NCBI RefSeq assembly: GCF_000020605.1
Contig: NC_012781.1
Location: 77,001-141,000 of the forward strand
DNA length: 64,000 bases
Origin: Agathobacter rectalis ATCC 33656
GTDB taxonomy: Bacteria; Bacillota; Clostridia; Lachnospirales; Lachnospiraceae
Direction: 5' to 3'
A model generated the notes under the pieces. It made no database searches, was not told the origin of the DNA, and was given only the letters and a program-made list of their open reading frames with translations. The position numbers and the translations under genes are program-made. How positions within the stretch are numbered: the stretch's first letter is position 1; each line of letters begins with the position of its first letter. This document shows, one piece after another, positions 1-7,382 of the stretch.

Positions 1-931
1 CACCTGCAAAGACAGGACCAATGCCATCTATGGATTGAAGAATAATAAAAGCATTAGGATTTAATCCTCTGATTTCTCTTTCGATGGCAATATCTATAAG
101 CTTGATTTCTTTCTTGAAAGTTTCAATACAGTTGAAAGAGCTGGCAATAGATACATTTAATGGTTCATAAAGAGCTTTATCTAAGCGATAAGAATCTCTG
201 GCCGCTTTCCTGAGTAATTCTGCGGTCTTGCTAATGTCTTTGATACGATTGCGACTTTTCTGTGCGAGAAAACTTATAAGATCTTCCTCAGATGAATCAA
301 TAATCTCCTCAGGAGATAAGTATTCTGTCAATACACTGGAAGAGGTTGCTCCATAAATATCGCAGAAAGGCTGGTCATCACCTTCTAACATCTGTAGTTC
401 ACTGAACTTCAGATACAGATTAGAAACCAGGTAGGTTTTCTCTCTGGTCATGCATTCAACAAGATGCAGACGATGCCTTGTGAGGCGTTTAAGAGCCAAG
501 AACTGGCTTCCACGCCATGGCTCAGTTTCGATATTTCCTGCACGTGCATAATCGGCAATAACAAAGGCATCAATAGGATCAGACTTACCTAATCCGATAT
601 AAGACTTTTTGTAATTAGCTGTGCATTTGGGATTGAGCACAAAAACATAAGGTTTGAAATGCATCAGTTCCTCGCAGGAAGAGAGAAAATTTGCAATGTG
701 AATGCTGTAAACAGAGGTAGACTCCAGAGCAGCAACAATCGTATTAAGATCAGGGTGTTCTTTCAAACACTCAAGAATCTTCTTGGCTAGTTCTTCAGCA
801 CCAGGCTGATTGTTAGCAAAAGAAGAGTTTATGTATTTATTTTTATAAAAATCCAAAGCGCAAACATAGTTGGATTTTGAACTGACGTCAATACCGACGT
901 AAAGTGTAGATAATGGGTTAATCTTTAACAT
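1..931 (-). CDS. IS110-family transposase (DEDD recombinase), partial
   Basis: The minus-strand frame is open from an ATG at 931 to the window edge, giving about 310 residues with no stop. The N-terminal half is a RuvC-like DEDD domain. D15 lies in the motif YVGIDVSSK, E70 in ALESTSVY, and D118 and D121 in KSDPIDAF. The last residues, ILQSIDGIGPVFAG, are the start of the C-terminal Transposase_20 domain, which holds the catalytic serine in this family and lies outside the window. Family knowledge: IS110 elements move through a circular intermediate guided by a non-coding bridge RNA and leave no inverted repeats. The element sits directly upstream of an excisionase/integrase module, so it probably jumped into an integrative element. 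Whether the C-terminus is intact cannot be seen here. Confidence 0.93.
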   Translation of the reverse strand, partial: MLKINPLSTLYVGIDVSSKSNYVCALDFYKNKYINSSFANNQPGAEELAKKILECLKEHPDLNTIVAALESTSVYSIHIANFLSSCEELMHFKPYVFVLNPKCTANYKKSYIGLGKSDPIDAFVIADYARAGNIETEPWRGSQFLALKRLTRHRLHLVECMTREKTYLVSNLYLKFSELQMLEGDDQPFCDIYGATSSSVLTEYLSPEEIIDSSEEDLISFLAQKSRNRIKDISKTAELLRKAARDSYRLDKALYEPLNVSIASSFNCIETFKKEIKLIDIAIEREIRGLNPNAFIILQSIDGIGPVFAG

Positions 932-939
932 GATATCAC

Positions 940-1195
940 CCGCCTTTCCGATTAAGTATTCTTGGAACCTGAAGAAAAAGGTTTATCCTGGGAATCATAT
1001 GCTGACCGAAACCTCGCGTAATAAGCATGTACCCTGGCAGCTCTTTTGCTGGTGCTGTACGCCAGGGGATGAAACATCTGTGTAAGCGGAATGTGACATA
1101 TGATTCAGGCTGCAAGCTCCATAAGCAGGCACCGGAGACCGGGCTGAAAGGATTAAAAGCAGTGCCTCTAGACATCAGACTCTGCTGATATCATA
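940..1195 (-). ncRNA. Candidate IS110 bridge RNA (non-coding end of the element)
   Basis: This non-coding stretch lies immediately upstream of the transposase start, where IS110-group elements encode their bridge RNA, in the same orientation. It contains nested and consecutive stems. A perfect 10-bp pair (992-1001 with 1097-1106) encloses a 7-bp pair (1032-1038 with 1061-1067). Two further hairpins are 1127-1132 with 1162-1167 and 1174-1178 with 1185-1189. The 79-codon ORF covering this interval resembles nothing and is better explained as a shadow of the RNA. RNA ends and guide loops are not determined. Confidence 0.4.
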
Positions 1196-1347
1196 CCACA
1201 GAATAACCTATGAAACTAATAACCAATGTAGATGAGATGGAAAGGGTTTATCCCAGGTGTCTCAGATCATCTATAAATTTATAGAAAGGATAAGTGCATA
1301 ACCATCATTTCTACTGGCTATACACTTATTATACGAGGAGTTAGCAA

Positions 1348-1560
1348 ATGGACAGCAGAACTAAAAAGACTAATAATAAAAGATTTGTTAGATATTCAGA
1401 AGGAGCAGAGATGTATTCAATGAGTGTGTCAAAGTTTATGCAGTTAGCTAAGGATGCAAAGGCATGTTATAAAGTGAATCAGCTGGTGTTGGTTAATCTT
1501 GATATTATTGACGAATATCTTGAAACTTTCCACATTGTAGATGACGAGTTTTATAAGTAA
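1348..1560 (+). CDS. Excisionase-like DNA-binding protein (DUF6462-like)
   Basis: A 70-residue protein that begins with a basic tail (KKTNNKRFVRYSEGAEMY) and continues as a small helix-turn-helix of the excisionase type: SMSVSKFMQLAKDAKACYKV, then a strand and a C-terminal helix. Proteins of this kind regularly precede tyrosine integrases in Clostridia integrative elements and set the direction of recombination. A good Shine-Dalgarno (GAGGAG, around 1335) supports this start. It lies about 340 bp upstream of the integrase with the ribbon-helix-helix gene between them. The DUF assignment is from memory of the family and was not checked by search. Confidence 0.7.
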   Translation: MDSRTKKTNNKRFVRYSEGAEMYSMSVSKFMQLAKDAKACYKVNQLVLVNLDIIDEYLETFHIVDDEFYK

Positions 1561-1638
1561 TTATGAGAAATGACGCATTAGTTATAGAAGAAATACAAAC
1601 AAGTATGGAGAAAAATGAGCCAAGAGAGAAAAAATGTA

Positions 1639-1667
1639 TTGACTTTCGGTCAGACCAAAAGTATAAT
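1639..1667 (+). promoter_or_regulatory. Sigma-A promoter with operator-like dyad in the spacer
   Basis: TTGACT (1639-1644) and TATAAT (1662-1667) are separated by exactly 17 bp. The spacer carries the inverted repeat GGTC-A-GACC, extended outward by CTTT/AAAG (about 1643-1661). A dyad between the -35 and -10 is the position of a repressor operator. The first gene downstream encodes a ribbon-helix-helix protein, which is the obvious candidate repressor of this small operon (RHH gene plus integrase). Confidence 0.75.
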
Positions 1668-1695
1668 ATGATTAAGATATGAAGGAGGCATACAG

Positions 1696-1872
1696 ATGGC
1701 TAGAACTGGAAGACCAAAAGCAGATAAACCTTTTGATCATAAGGTGACTGTTAAATTCAAAGAAGAGGAATACCAGATAATGGTTGAGTATGCTGAGAAT
1801 CATAATCTATCCATTTCGCAATTGATTAGAATGGGTGTTGAATTACAAATGAAGCAACAGGCTAATCAGTAG
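1696..1872 (+). CDS. Ribbon-helix-helix transcriptional regulator, 58 aa
   Basis: A short gene with a strong Shine-Dalgarno (GAAGGAGG, 1681-1687). The product starts MARTGRPKADKPFDHKVTVK, giving a basic arm and the DNA-contacting strand. Two helices follow, EEEYQIMVEYAENHNLS and SISQLIRMGVELQMKQ, which is the classical RHH (CopG/Arc) layout. It lies 32 bp upstream of the integrase and is probably cotranscribed with it. The dyad inside the promoter spacer just upstream suggests autoregulation and control of integrase expression, which is inference. Alternatively it is the antitoxin-like half of a lost pair, but no toxin gene is adjacent. Confidence 0.8.
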   Translation: MARTGRPKADKPFDHKVTVKFKEEEYQIMVEYAENHNLSISQLIRMGVELQMKQQANQ

Positions 1873-1904
1873 AACAGGCTCTTTTCTCCAGAAAGGAGAG
1901 AATA

Positions 1905-3140
1905 ATGGCTTGTAGAAAAGATGGTAAAGGCAGAGTATTAAGAAAGGGTGAGGGTTACAGAAAAGGCGACGGAAGATACTCATATGTATATATTGATCCA
2001 TTAGGCAAGAAAAAGACCATTTATGCAAAGTCTTTGGTAAAACTTCGAGAAAGAGAAGAACAGTTACAAAAAGATCAGTTGGATGGACTTGATGTCTATG
2101 TCGCAGGAAAGGCTGATGTGAACTTTTTGTTTGACAGGTACATATCAACTAAAACAGAATTGCGTAGCACTACTTACAGTAATTATTTGTATACATGGAA
2201 TCATTTTATTCGTGATACATTTGGCAAGAAGAAAGTAAGAGATGTGAAATACTCAGACGTGTTGTTCTTTTATACAGACTTGATTAATAATCAGGGATTA
2301 CAGATTAATACGCTTGAGACAATTAACACAGTACTAAGACCTACATTTCAACTTGCTGTCAGAGATGATATCATAAGGAAGAATCCGGTAGACGGAGCAT
2401 ACTGTGAAGTAAAAAAGCGTAATGGTGGTGCCAGAAAAACAAGGCGAGCGTTGACTGTGGATCAGCAGAGAAAATTCATGGAGTATGTAGCAAAGAATCC
2501 GTTCTTTTATCACTGGTATCCATTCTTTGTATTTTTGTTAGGAACTGGATGCAGAATAGGAGAAGCAATTGGGATACGCTGGGATGATATTGATTTGGAA
2601 AATCGAATCATTGATATCAATCATAGCTTGACCTATTACCAGAGAGCGGATGATTCATATAAATGTGAGTTTAGAGTATCTTTGCCAAAGACAGAAGCTG
2701 GTAATCGTAGAATACCTATGATGCAGCAGGTATATGATGTGCTTCAGGAAGAATATGAGAGACAGAAGCAGGAAGGCTTTTGCGTTGAGAATGTGGATGG
2801 AATGACCAATTTTGTATTTACAAACCGATTTGGGATGCCACATAACCCAGCAGCAGTAAACCGGGCAATCAAGAGAATTGTGGATACACATAATTCAGAA
2901 GAAGAGGTGGCTGCTAAAAAGGAGAAGAGAGAACCTGTTATGATTCCAAGATTCTCCTGCCATATCTTCAGACATACGTTTGCATCAAGATTTTGCGAGA
3001 ATGAAACCAACATCAAAGTAATTCAAGAGGTAATGGGACATGCTGATGTATCGACTACCATGAACATATATGCAGAAGCAAACCCAGATGTTACCAAATC
3101 AGTAATTGAGAAATTATCAAAAAATATGGATATTTTTTAG
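1905..3140 (+). CDS. int: Tyrosine site-specific integrase (Tn916-like Int)
   Basis: 411 residues, the full length for Tn916-type integrases. An N-terminal arm-binding domain (about 1-60, rich in G, K and Y) is followed by a SAM-like core-binding domain (about 70-170) and the catalytic domain. Catalytic residues visible are Arg in GTGCRIGEA, a strand Lys in SLPKTEAGNRR, His-x-x-Arg in CHIFRHTFASR, His in MGHADVST and the nucleophile Tyr in TTMNIYAEA, so the enzyme looks intact. The start has a good Shine-Dalgarno (GAAAGGAGAG, 1891-1900). It mediates excision and integration of the element lying to the left. The gene's 3' end faces a metG fragment, which suggests that the attachment site lies in 3141-3416. 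Confidence 0.95.
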   Translation: MACRKDGKGRVLRKGEGYRKGDGRYSYVYIDPLGKKKTIYAKSLVKLREREEQLQKDQLDGLDVYVAGKADVNFLFDRYISTKTELRSTTYSNYLYTWNHFIRDTFGKKKVRDVKYSDVLFFYTDLINNQGLQINTLETINTVLRPTFQLAVRDDIIRKNPVDGAYCEVKKRNGGARKTRRALTVDQQRKFMEYVAKNPFFYHWYPFFVFLLGTGCRIGEAIGIRWDDIDLENRIIDINHSLTYYQRADDSYKCEFRVSLPKTEAGNRRIPMMQQVYDVLQEEYERQKQEGFCVENVDGMTNFVFTNRFGMPHNPAAVNRAIKRIVDTHNSEEEVAAKKEKREPVMIPRFSCHIFRHTFASRFCENETNIKVIQEVMGHADVSTTMNIYAEANPDVTKSVIEKLSKNMDIF

Positions 3141-3416
3141 AAAAGAGTCCTGCGATTGAACTCTTTGAAGATTGAAAATATACCTATTCATACTGGGATA
3201 AATATGCTATACTCATCTAGTATTGAAGTGTTTGACACGGCAGTACATGTCTTAAAATAAAAAGACGTATTTTAAGGCGAATGACATCTTTTAGACGCAC
3301 AAAAGTCAAAAAAACGTCCAAGAGTGACCAAGTATATAGAATCCGGGAAAGCCTATTTTCCAAGGGTTTGCAAGGATATACAAGAGTTAGATTAGCAATC
3401 AAAAAAATTCCCGACA
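3141..3416. other. Candidate attachment-site region between integrase and metG fragment
   Basis: This 276-bp non-coding interval lies between the integrase stop and the metG fragment. It contains a perfect 9-bp inverted repeat (3251-3259 with 3268-3276) and several AAAGACG/ACGTC-like short repeats (3261-3330) that could be integrase or excisionase binding sites. In integrase-borne elements the att core usually lies just beyond the 3' end of int. The exact crossover cannot be named without the other end of the element or an empty site. Confidence 0.4.
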
Positions 3417-3875
3417 ATGAAGAGCATTGGTGGCGTAAAGGATGAAAATGGCGTAAGTTCTAAGCCTTCAGAAGAGGTAAAAGCTGAGCCGGAGAAGATT
3501 GATTTCTCTAATGTAAAGATTGAGCCTTTATTTGAGGAAGAAGTAGACTTCGATACATTCAGCAAGTCAGATTTCCGTGCAGTAAAGGTTAAAGAGTGTG
3601 TTGCAGTACCGAAGTCAAAGAAACTGTTACAGTTTACTCTTGATGACGGAACAGGCACAGACAGAACCATTTTAAGCGGTATTCATAGCTTTTATGAGCC
3701 GGAAGAACTGGTTGGAAAGACTCTTATTGCTATCACAAATCTTCCACCGAGAGCTATGATGGGCATTGACTCTTGCGGTATGCTCCTCAGTGCTATTCAT
3801 GAAGAAGAAGGCGAAGAAAAGCTCCATCTTCTGATGGTTGATGACCATATTCCAGCAGGTGCAAAGCTCTATTAA
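3417..3875 (+). pseudogene. metG: 3' fragment of methionyl-tRNA synthetase (C-terminal tRNA-binding domain)
   Basis: The 152-residue reading frame matches only the C-terminal appendix of bacterial MetRS. An acidic linker (about 1-45) is followed by the OB-fold tRNA-binding domain, with FSKSDFRAVKVKECVAVPKSKK, an SGIHSFYEPEELVGK segment, then NLPPRAMMGIDSCGMLLSA and the end. The Rossmann catalytic core with HIGH and KMSKS is absent. In-frame codons upstream hit a TAG at 3393, and no ribosome-binding site precedes the ATG. It directly follows an integrase, so it is best read as the downstream half of a gene interrupted by, or captured at, the element's attachment site. A free-standing tRNA-binding protein (Csaa/Trbp-like) is a less likely alternative because the MetRS linker is retained. 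Confidence 0.7.
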
Positions 3876-4022
3876 GATGATGTAAAGATGTACCGTTTTA
3901 CCGAATAGACGGGACGTACTTCATTTGATAAAAAACTAAAAAAACAGCGATTTACATCAAACTTACATCAATTGATGCAGAAATCGGTGCAAGCAAGAAA
4001 AAATCGCATAATTGGCAGAATG

Positions 4023-4057
4023 AATGGGCAGTCCTGAAATCGGGATTGCCCATTTTT
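4023..4057 (+). terminator. Rho-independent terminator
   Basis: The stem AATGGGCA/TGCCCATT, extended by TCC/GGA around a short loop, is followed by TTTTT. It lies about 150 bp after the metG fragment and 20 bp before the next promoter. Confidence 0.8.
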
Positions 4058-4077
4058 AGAAGAAAGACGAAAAACTC

Positions 4078-4108
4078 TTGACCTGCACGCAGCGTATACG
4101 CTTATACT
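4078..4108 (+). promoter_or_regulatory. MerR-type promoter with 19-bp spacer and central palindrome
   Basis: TTGACC (4078-4083) and TATACT (4103-4108) are separated by 19 bp, the over-long spacing typical of MerR-activated promoters. The spacer contains the perfect 12-bp palindrome AGCGTATACGCT (4091-4102). The gene immediately downstream encodes a MerR-family protein, so autoregulation is very likely. Confidence 0.85.
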
Positions 4109-4138
4109 ATCAACATAAATCATAAGGAGGTGCATCGG

Positions 4139-5023
4139 ATGTTATTAAATGAAATTATAAATGAGGTTGGAATGACAAAGCGTGCAGTTAAGTATTATGA
4201 AGAAAAAGGATTGCTGTCAGTGGATAAAGATAACAATGGTTATCGTAACTATACTGCACAAGATGTTGAAACTTTAAAAAAGATTTCAGTATATAGAAAA
4301 CTCGGTATTAGTATTAAAGACATACAGAGCCTTTTGGAAACTGGCGACAAAAGTATTCTTCTTCGTATTTATCAAGAAAAAGTGCAGGAAAAAGTTTTAA
4401 AAGACTCAGAACTTGAAGCTTTGAAGCAATTTATAGATGATGGTGACGCAGACAAAGCAAATGAGGCACTTGATTATCAAACCGTTGAAAATGCAATTGA
4501 GTCTTTGCTACCGGGAAAAGAATGGGGAGATTATTTTAAAAGTCATTTCAAACCATTTCTTAATGTAAGGTTGAAGACTCTGGAACAGAAGCAGGCACTA
4601 CAGAATATATTAGAATATTGCGATGAAACGACATTGAAAGTTCCTTTTATTATGGGAATAGGTGCGAAGATGATAGGTTGGATTGCACAAGAAACCAGAA
4701 CCGCAGATGAGATGATAGCCTATTATCGTGATATGAGTGAAAGTGAATATGAAAGACTAAAAGAAAAAGTATGGAAAGGTGCTAAAATAAAAAACGGTAT
4801 AATGAAATACCATCCAGCATTTATTGCACAGAGAAAAATGCAGAAAGAGTTACAAAATAAAGGATATAACGATATATTCATTCCTAATTTAATGGTTCTG
4901 TCTCCAACGTATGCAGAATATAAGAAAGCGTTAGATAATGTGAACGATAGAATGTGTAGAGAACTTGGACTGTATTATGATAGCAATTATAACTTAGTTA
5001 TTAAAAAAGATAATTCTAAGTAA
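4139..5023 (+). CDS. MerR-family transcriptional regulator
   Basis: The start is taken at the ATG at 4139, eight bases after AAGGAGG. A GTG at 4130 overlaps the Shine-Dalgarno itself. The 294-residue product has an N-terminal MerR winged helix-turn-helix (LLNEIINEVGMTKRAVKYYE, then NNGYRNYTAQDVETLKKI), a dimerisation coil (about 65-110), and a roughly 180-residue C-terminal domain with no metal-binding cysteine pair. It is therefore probably a sensor of organic ligands or drugs rather than metals. It is monocistronic: its own 19-bp-spacer promoter precedes it and a terminator follows at 5035. Its target may be only itself, since no transporter follows in the same unit. Confidence 0.85.
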   Translation: MLLNEIINEVGMTKRAVKYYEEKGLLSVDKDNNGYRNYTAQDVETLKKISVYRKLGISIKDIQSLLETGDKSILLRIYQEKVQEKVLKDSELEALKQFIDDGDADKANEALDYQTVENAIESLLPGKEWGDYFKSHFKPFLNVRLKTLEQKQALQNILEYCDETTLKVPFIMGIGAKMIGWIAQETRTADEMIAYYRDMSESEYERLKEKVWKGAKIKNGIMKYHPAFIAQRKMQKELQNKGYNDIFIPNLMVLSPTYAEYKKALDNVNDRMCRELGLYYDSNYNLVIKKDNSK

Positions 5024-5034
5024 AAGTTAAACTA

Positions 5035-5075
5035 CCCTTTGGGAGAGGAGAAATCCTTTTCTCAAAGGGCTTTTT
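5035..5075 (+). terminator. Rho-independent terminator of the MerR gene
   Basis: The stem CCCTTTG..GAGAGGA / TCCTTTTCTC..AAAGGG with a GAAA-type loop is followed by TTTTT. It starts 12 bases after the MerR stop codon. Confidence 0.85.
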
Positions 5076-5156
5076 CTATTTATACGGATATTCGCAAACT
5101 ACAAGATAAAGCCAAAACTTCATATACTCTAAGCACAAGGAGGTTGAGGTTTGGCT

Positions 5157-5231
5157 ATGAACAACAGTTTAGCAGAAGTACACCCAGAGCTTATTACGGA
5201 ATGGTCGGAGAAGAACTTACCGCTTATCTAA
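5157..5231 (+). pseudogene. Fragment of a treble-clef zinc-ribbon protein of mobile elements
   Basis: A short frame preceded by AAGGAGG-like bases (5138-5145) starts MNNSLAEVHPELITEWSEKN and stops after PLI. The repeat unit AEVHPELxxEWSEKNLPL is the hallmark of treble-clef zinc-finger proteins common in Clostridia mobile elements. Their CGHEW zinc ligands are missing here because the gene is cut after 24 codons. It is a relic with no function. Confidence 0.55.
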
Positions 5232-5256
5232 TCTTGGAAATGGCTGGGGCTATGAG

Positions 5257-5391
5257 ATGACACCAGCGGAACTTGCAAAAAAAGATGAATTTTATTCTAT
5301 TTATTGGAGCGAATATAATTTAGTAAAAGAGAGTGGAAGTCCAGAACTTTATGATAAGATTCATAATCGAAACAATTATGCCGATATATAG
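5257..5391 (+). CDS. Short ORF, 44 aa, unrecognised (possibly a gene 3' end)
   Basis: The frame begins MTPAELAKKDEFYSIYWSEY and ends in RNNYADI. It is open slightly further upstream (GYE). There is no convincing ribosome-binding site. The amphipathic, acidic composition is protein-like, so it may be the C-terminus of a gene whose front was lost together with the zinc-ribbon relic just upstream. It lies 54 bp before the next gene. No function can be assigned. Confidence 0.3.
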   Translation: MTPAELAKKDEFYSIYWSEYNLVKESGSPELYDKIHNRNNYADI

Positions 5392-5445
5392 AAAAGAACA
5401 GGTAAACGGATTTACGATGTGATATGTACAAGGAGGACAACGGAT

Positions 5446-6192
5446 ATGTCAATGAATGTAAGCACAACCACGGCTGCTTATGCAAATTACCAGAACAACT
5501 ACAAGACTGGTACAGCAAATAAGAAAAAAGAAACAGCACAAACAACAGAAAATACGAAATTAAAGGAAAATACAACTGAAAGCATCGCTGAAAAAAATCT
5601 CAGTAAAGCGGCACAAAAAATGCTGGAGAATTTGCGTGGATCAAGAAACGACATGGATTTTATGGTTGCCGATTTTGAAAATGGTGATAATGCCAAAGAT
5701 ATTTTAGCCCAAAGTGATAAGGAATATACAGTTATTTTCTCAAAGGAAGAAATGGAGAAGATGGCATCAGATCCAAAATATTATGCTGAAAAAATGCATA
5801 GTATTGAAGGAGTTTTGCGTATGACAGATGAAATCAATGCCCAGTTCGGCTTTGAAAGAGCATTCGGTAAGACTAACGATAATGCAGATGCTGATACAAA
5901 AATAACAAAATTTGGCATATCTTTTAATAGTGACGGAACTACAACCTTCTTTGCACAACTGGAAAAATCATCAGCCAGTCAGAAAGAATATCTTGAAAAG
6001 CTTCAGGAAAAGAAAGCTGCTGAGAAGAAAGAGGCAAAGAAAAAGGAACAGTCAAAACAAACCGAAGTAAGAAAAACTACGGTTCAGGCAAATTCAAAAG
6101 AAGAACTTTTGGATAAGATCAAAAACATTGACTGGGATTCTATCAAACCGGAGGAGAATAAAATCGGTGGAAGGTTTGATTTTTCAATCTAG
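5446..6192 (+). CDS. Hypothetical protein, DUF6033-like
   Basis: The start is placed at the ATG at 5446 because AAGGAGG lies at 5430-5436. A GTG nine codons earlier lacks a site. The 248-residue product has no signal peptide or membrane segment. It has a low-complexity N, T and K-rich stretch (about 10-60), a mixed domain (about 65-180) and a long charged coil rich in KKEAEKK (about 180-225). The opening MSMNVSTTTAAYANYQNNY resembles DUF6033 proteins of Lachnospiraceae by recollection only. It is paired with the gene 46 bp downstream, whose start has similar layout, so the two probably act together. Confidence 0.55.
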   Translation: MSMNVSTTTAAYANYQNNYKTGTANKKKETAQTTENTKLKENTTESIAEKNLSKAAQKMLENLRGSRNDMDFMVADFENGDNAKDILAQSDKEYTVIFSKEEMEKMASDPKYYAEKMHSIEGVLRMTDEINAQFGFERAFGKTNDNADADTKITKFGISFNSDGTTTFFAQLEKSSASQKEYLEKLQEKKAAEKKEAKKKEQSKQTEVRKTTVQANSKEELLDKIKNIDWDSIKPEENKIGGRFDFSI

Positions 6193-6238
6193 TGAATTTG
6201 GAACAGATGAAATATATGCCAATATGGAGGAATATATT

Positions 6239-6880
6239 ATGCAGATAACAAGAGATAATTATTCGCAATATGCTCAAATGGTTCAGCAGATGTTCGGGAA
6301 AAAAGCAAGTTCAAATGATCCGTTAGCACAATGTGATTATGGTAATTTCTCATTAAGATTTAAGCCTGTGGACATTAATTTTACCAAACCAAACTGGGAT
6401 ACTATCATGACAAAACGAGATAAACCAGCGATGTCAGAGGAAGAATTTGACGAAGCAATAAAAGAACTTGCAAGAAAAGAGTTTGCTACTGGAAAAAGGG
6501 ATGATGATGCTTATCGAAAATTGTGTATGCAGCATGGAGAAACAGTATCTCCTGATAGAAAGGCTATATATGAATCAAGCATGAAAAAAACTGGTGGCAA
6601 AATGAATGCTGCATGTATGTTTTGGGATTCAAAAGGTAATAAAACGCTTTCTTATAATCCAGAGTCAAGAAACTGGAAAGCTATAAGTACAGATGAAGAA
6701 TTTGCAAGAGCAAGAGTGTTTACATCAATTTATAATGATGAGTTAGCTCGTTTGAAGGAAGAGTATGGCGAAAAAGCGAAAGGAAATGTTTCTTATAGCA
6801 AAATAAAGGTAGATATATCCGCAGAGAGATCAAAGGAAAAGAATAATAATGAAGGCAATACTATTGATTTGCAAATTTAG
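6239..6880 (+). CDS. Hypothetical protein, partner of the DUF6033-like gene
   Basis: The start is placed at the ATG at 6239, eight bases after TGGAGG. The frame is open further upstream, but that part overlaps the end of the previous gene. The 213-residue product is soluble, with no signal peptide, rich in K, E and N, and has one aromatic patch (ACMFWDSKGNKTLSYNPESR). The first residues (ITRDNYSQYAQMVQQMFGKK) recall the layout of the gene before it. The two form a likely operon with no terminator between them. No family is recognised with confidence. It could be a cargo gene left by the element to the left. Confidence 0.5.
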   Translation: MQITRDNYSQYAQMVQQMFGKKASSNDPLAQCDYGNFSLRFKPVDINFTKPNWDTIMTKRDKPAMSEEEFDEAIKELARKEFATGKRDDDAYRKLCMQHGETVSPDRKAIYESSMKKTGGKMNAACMFWDSKGNKTLSYNPESRNWKAISTDEEFARARVFTSIYNDELARLKEEYGEKAKGNVSYSKIKVDISAERSKEKNNNEGNTIDLQI

Positions 6881-7339
6881 ATTGTTGATTGCGTTTTAGC
6901 AAATAGTAGATAAAAAACGGAAAGATATTCGTCGCTGGTAGCAGCATTGAGTTCATAAATTACTAGTGTTAATAATTACATCTACCTATTCGGAGGTGCA
7001 TTAGCGTCATAATTCCGATTGTGGAAGAGACTGAAAAATGTTATTCTTATCATAGGCAGTGGAGCTTTCTTAGTTCAGTTGTTTCGTGTGGTAACTTAAC
7101 AATAACGGATTATGGAAAGTAATTCCACTGCTTTTTAATAAAAATAAAACTGCGCCACAGCCTTGGCAGGCCATCGCGCAGAGATTTTGTTCAATCGAGA
7201 TTTGTCTGTGAAAAGCCCGTGAATAAGCGGATGTTAATATGTATTGCTTGTGGCAACGGCTCTATTGAATATAGAATTGAGCTATCAAAAACAAGGAGGC
7301 AGAAATCTTCATCAAATCTTTATTTTTTTCTGTTAGGTT
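6881..7339. other. Non-coding interval with two hairpins
   Basis: No ORF with a ribosome-binding site was found in about 460 bp. A long stem pairs 7056-7063 with 7124-7131 (GCAGTGGA/TCCACTGC). It is extended inward by CTTTC/GAAAG and followed by a T-rich tract, so it could be a terminator or a small structured RNA. A second hairpin pairs CTGCGC (7150-7155) with GCGCAG (7176-7181). The rest appears to be plain AT-rich spacer upstream of the ABC transporter operon. Confidence 0.45.
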
Positions 7340-7363
7340 ATATTTCAGTAAGAAATGAAATAT
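7340..7363 (+). promoter_or_regulatory. 8-bp inverted repeat upstream of the LanFEG operon
   Basis: ATATTTCA (7340-7347) and TGAAATAT (7356-7363) form a perfect dyad with an 8-bp spacer. It ends 19 bp before the ABC ATPase start. It is a candidate binding site for the response regulator encoded three genes downstream, though that link is only positional. Confidence 0.45.
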
Positions 7364-7382
7364 AGAAGGAAGGATAGTAAAG

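Noticed and set aside
936..1175. 79-codon minus-strand ORF upstream of the IS110 transposase
   Set aside because: No ribosome-binding site, no recognisable domain, and it coincides with the structured non-coding end of the element.
3417..3875. Independent tRNA-binding chaperone (CsaA/Trbp)
   Set aside because: The acidic MetRS linker precedes the OB fold and the frame lacks a ribosome-binding site, so a severed metG end fits better.
5039..5260. 73-codon plus-strand ORF
   Set aside because: It starts inside the MerR terminator hairpin and is out of frame with the zinc-ribbon relic that explains the sequence.
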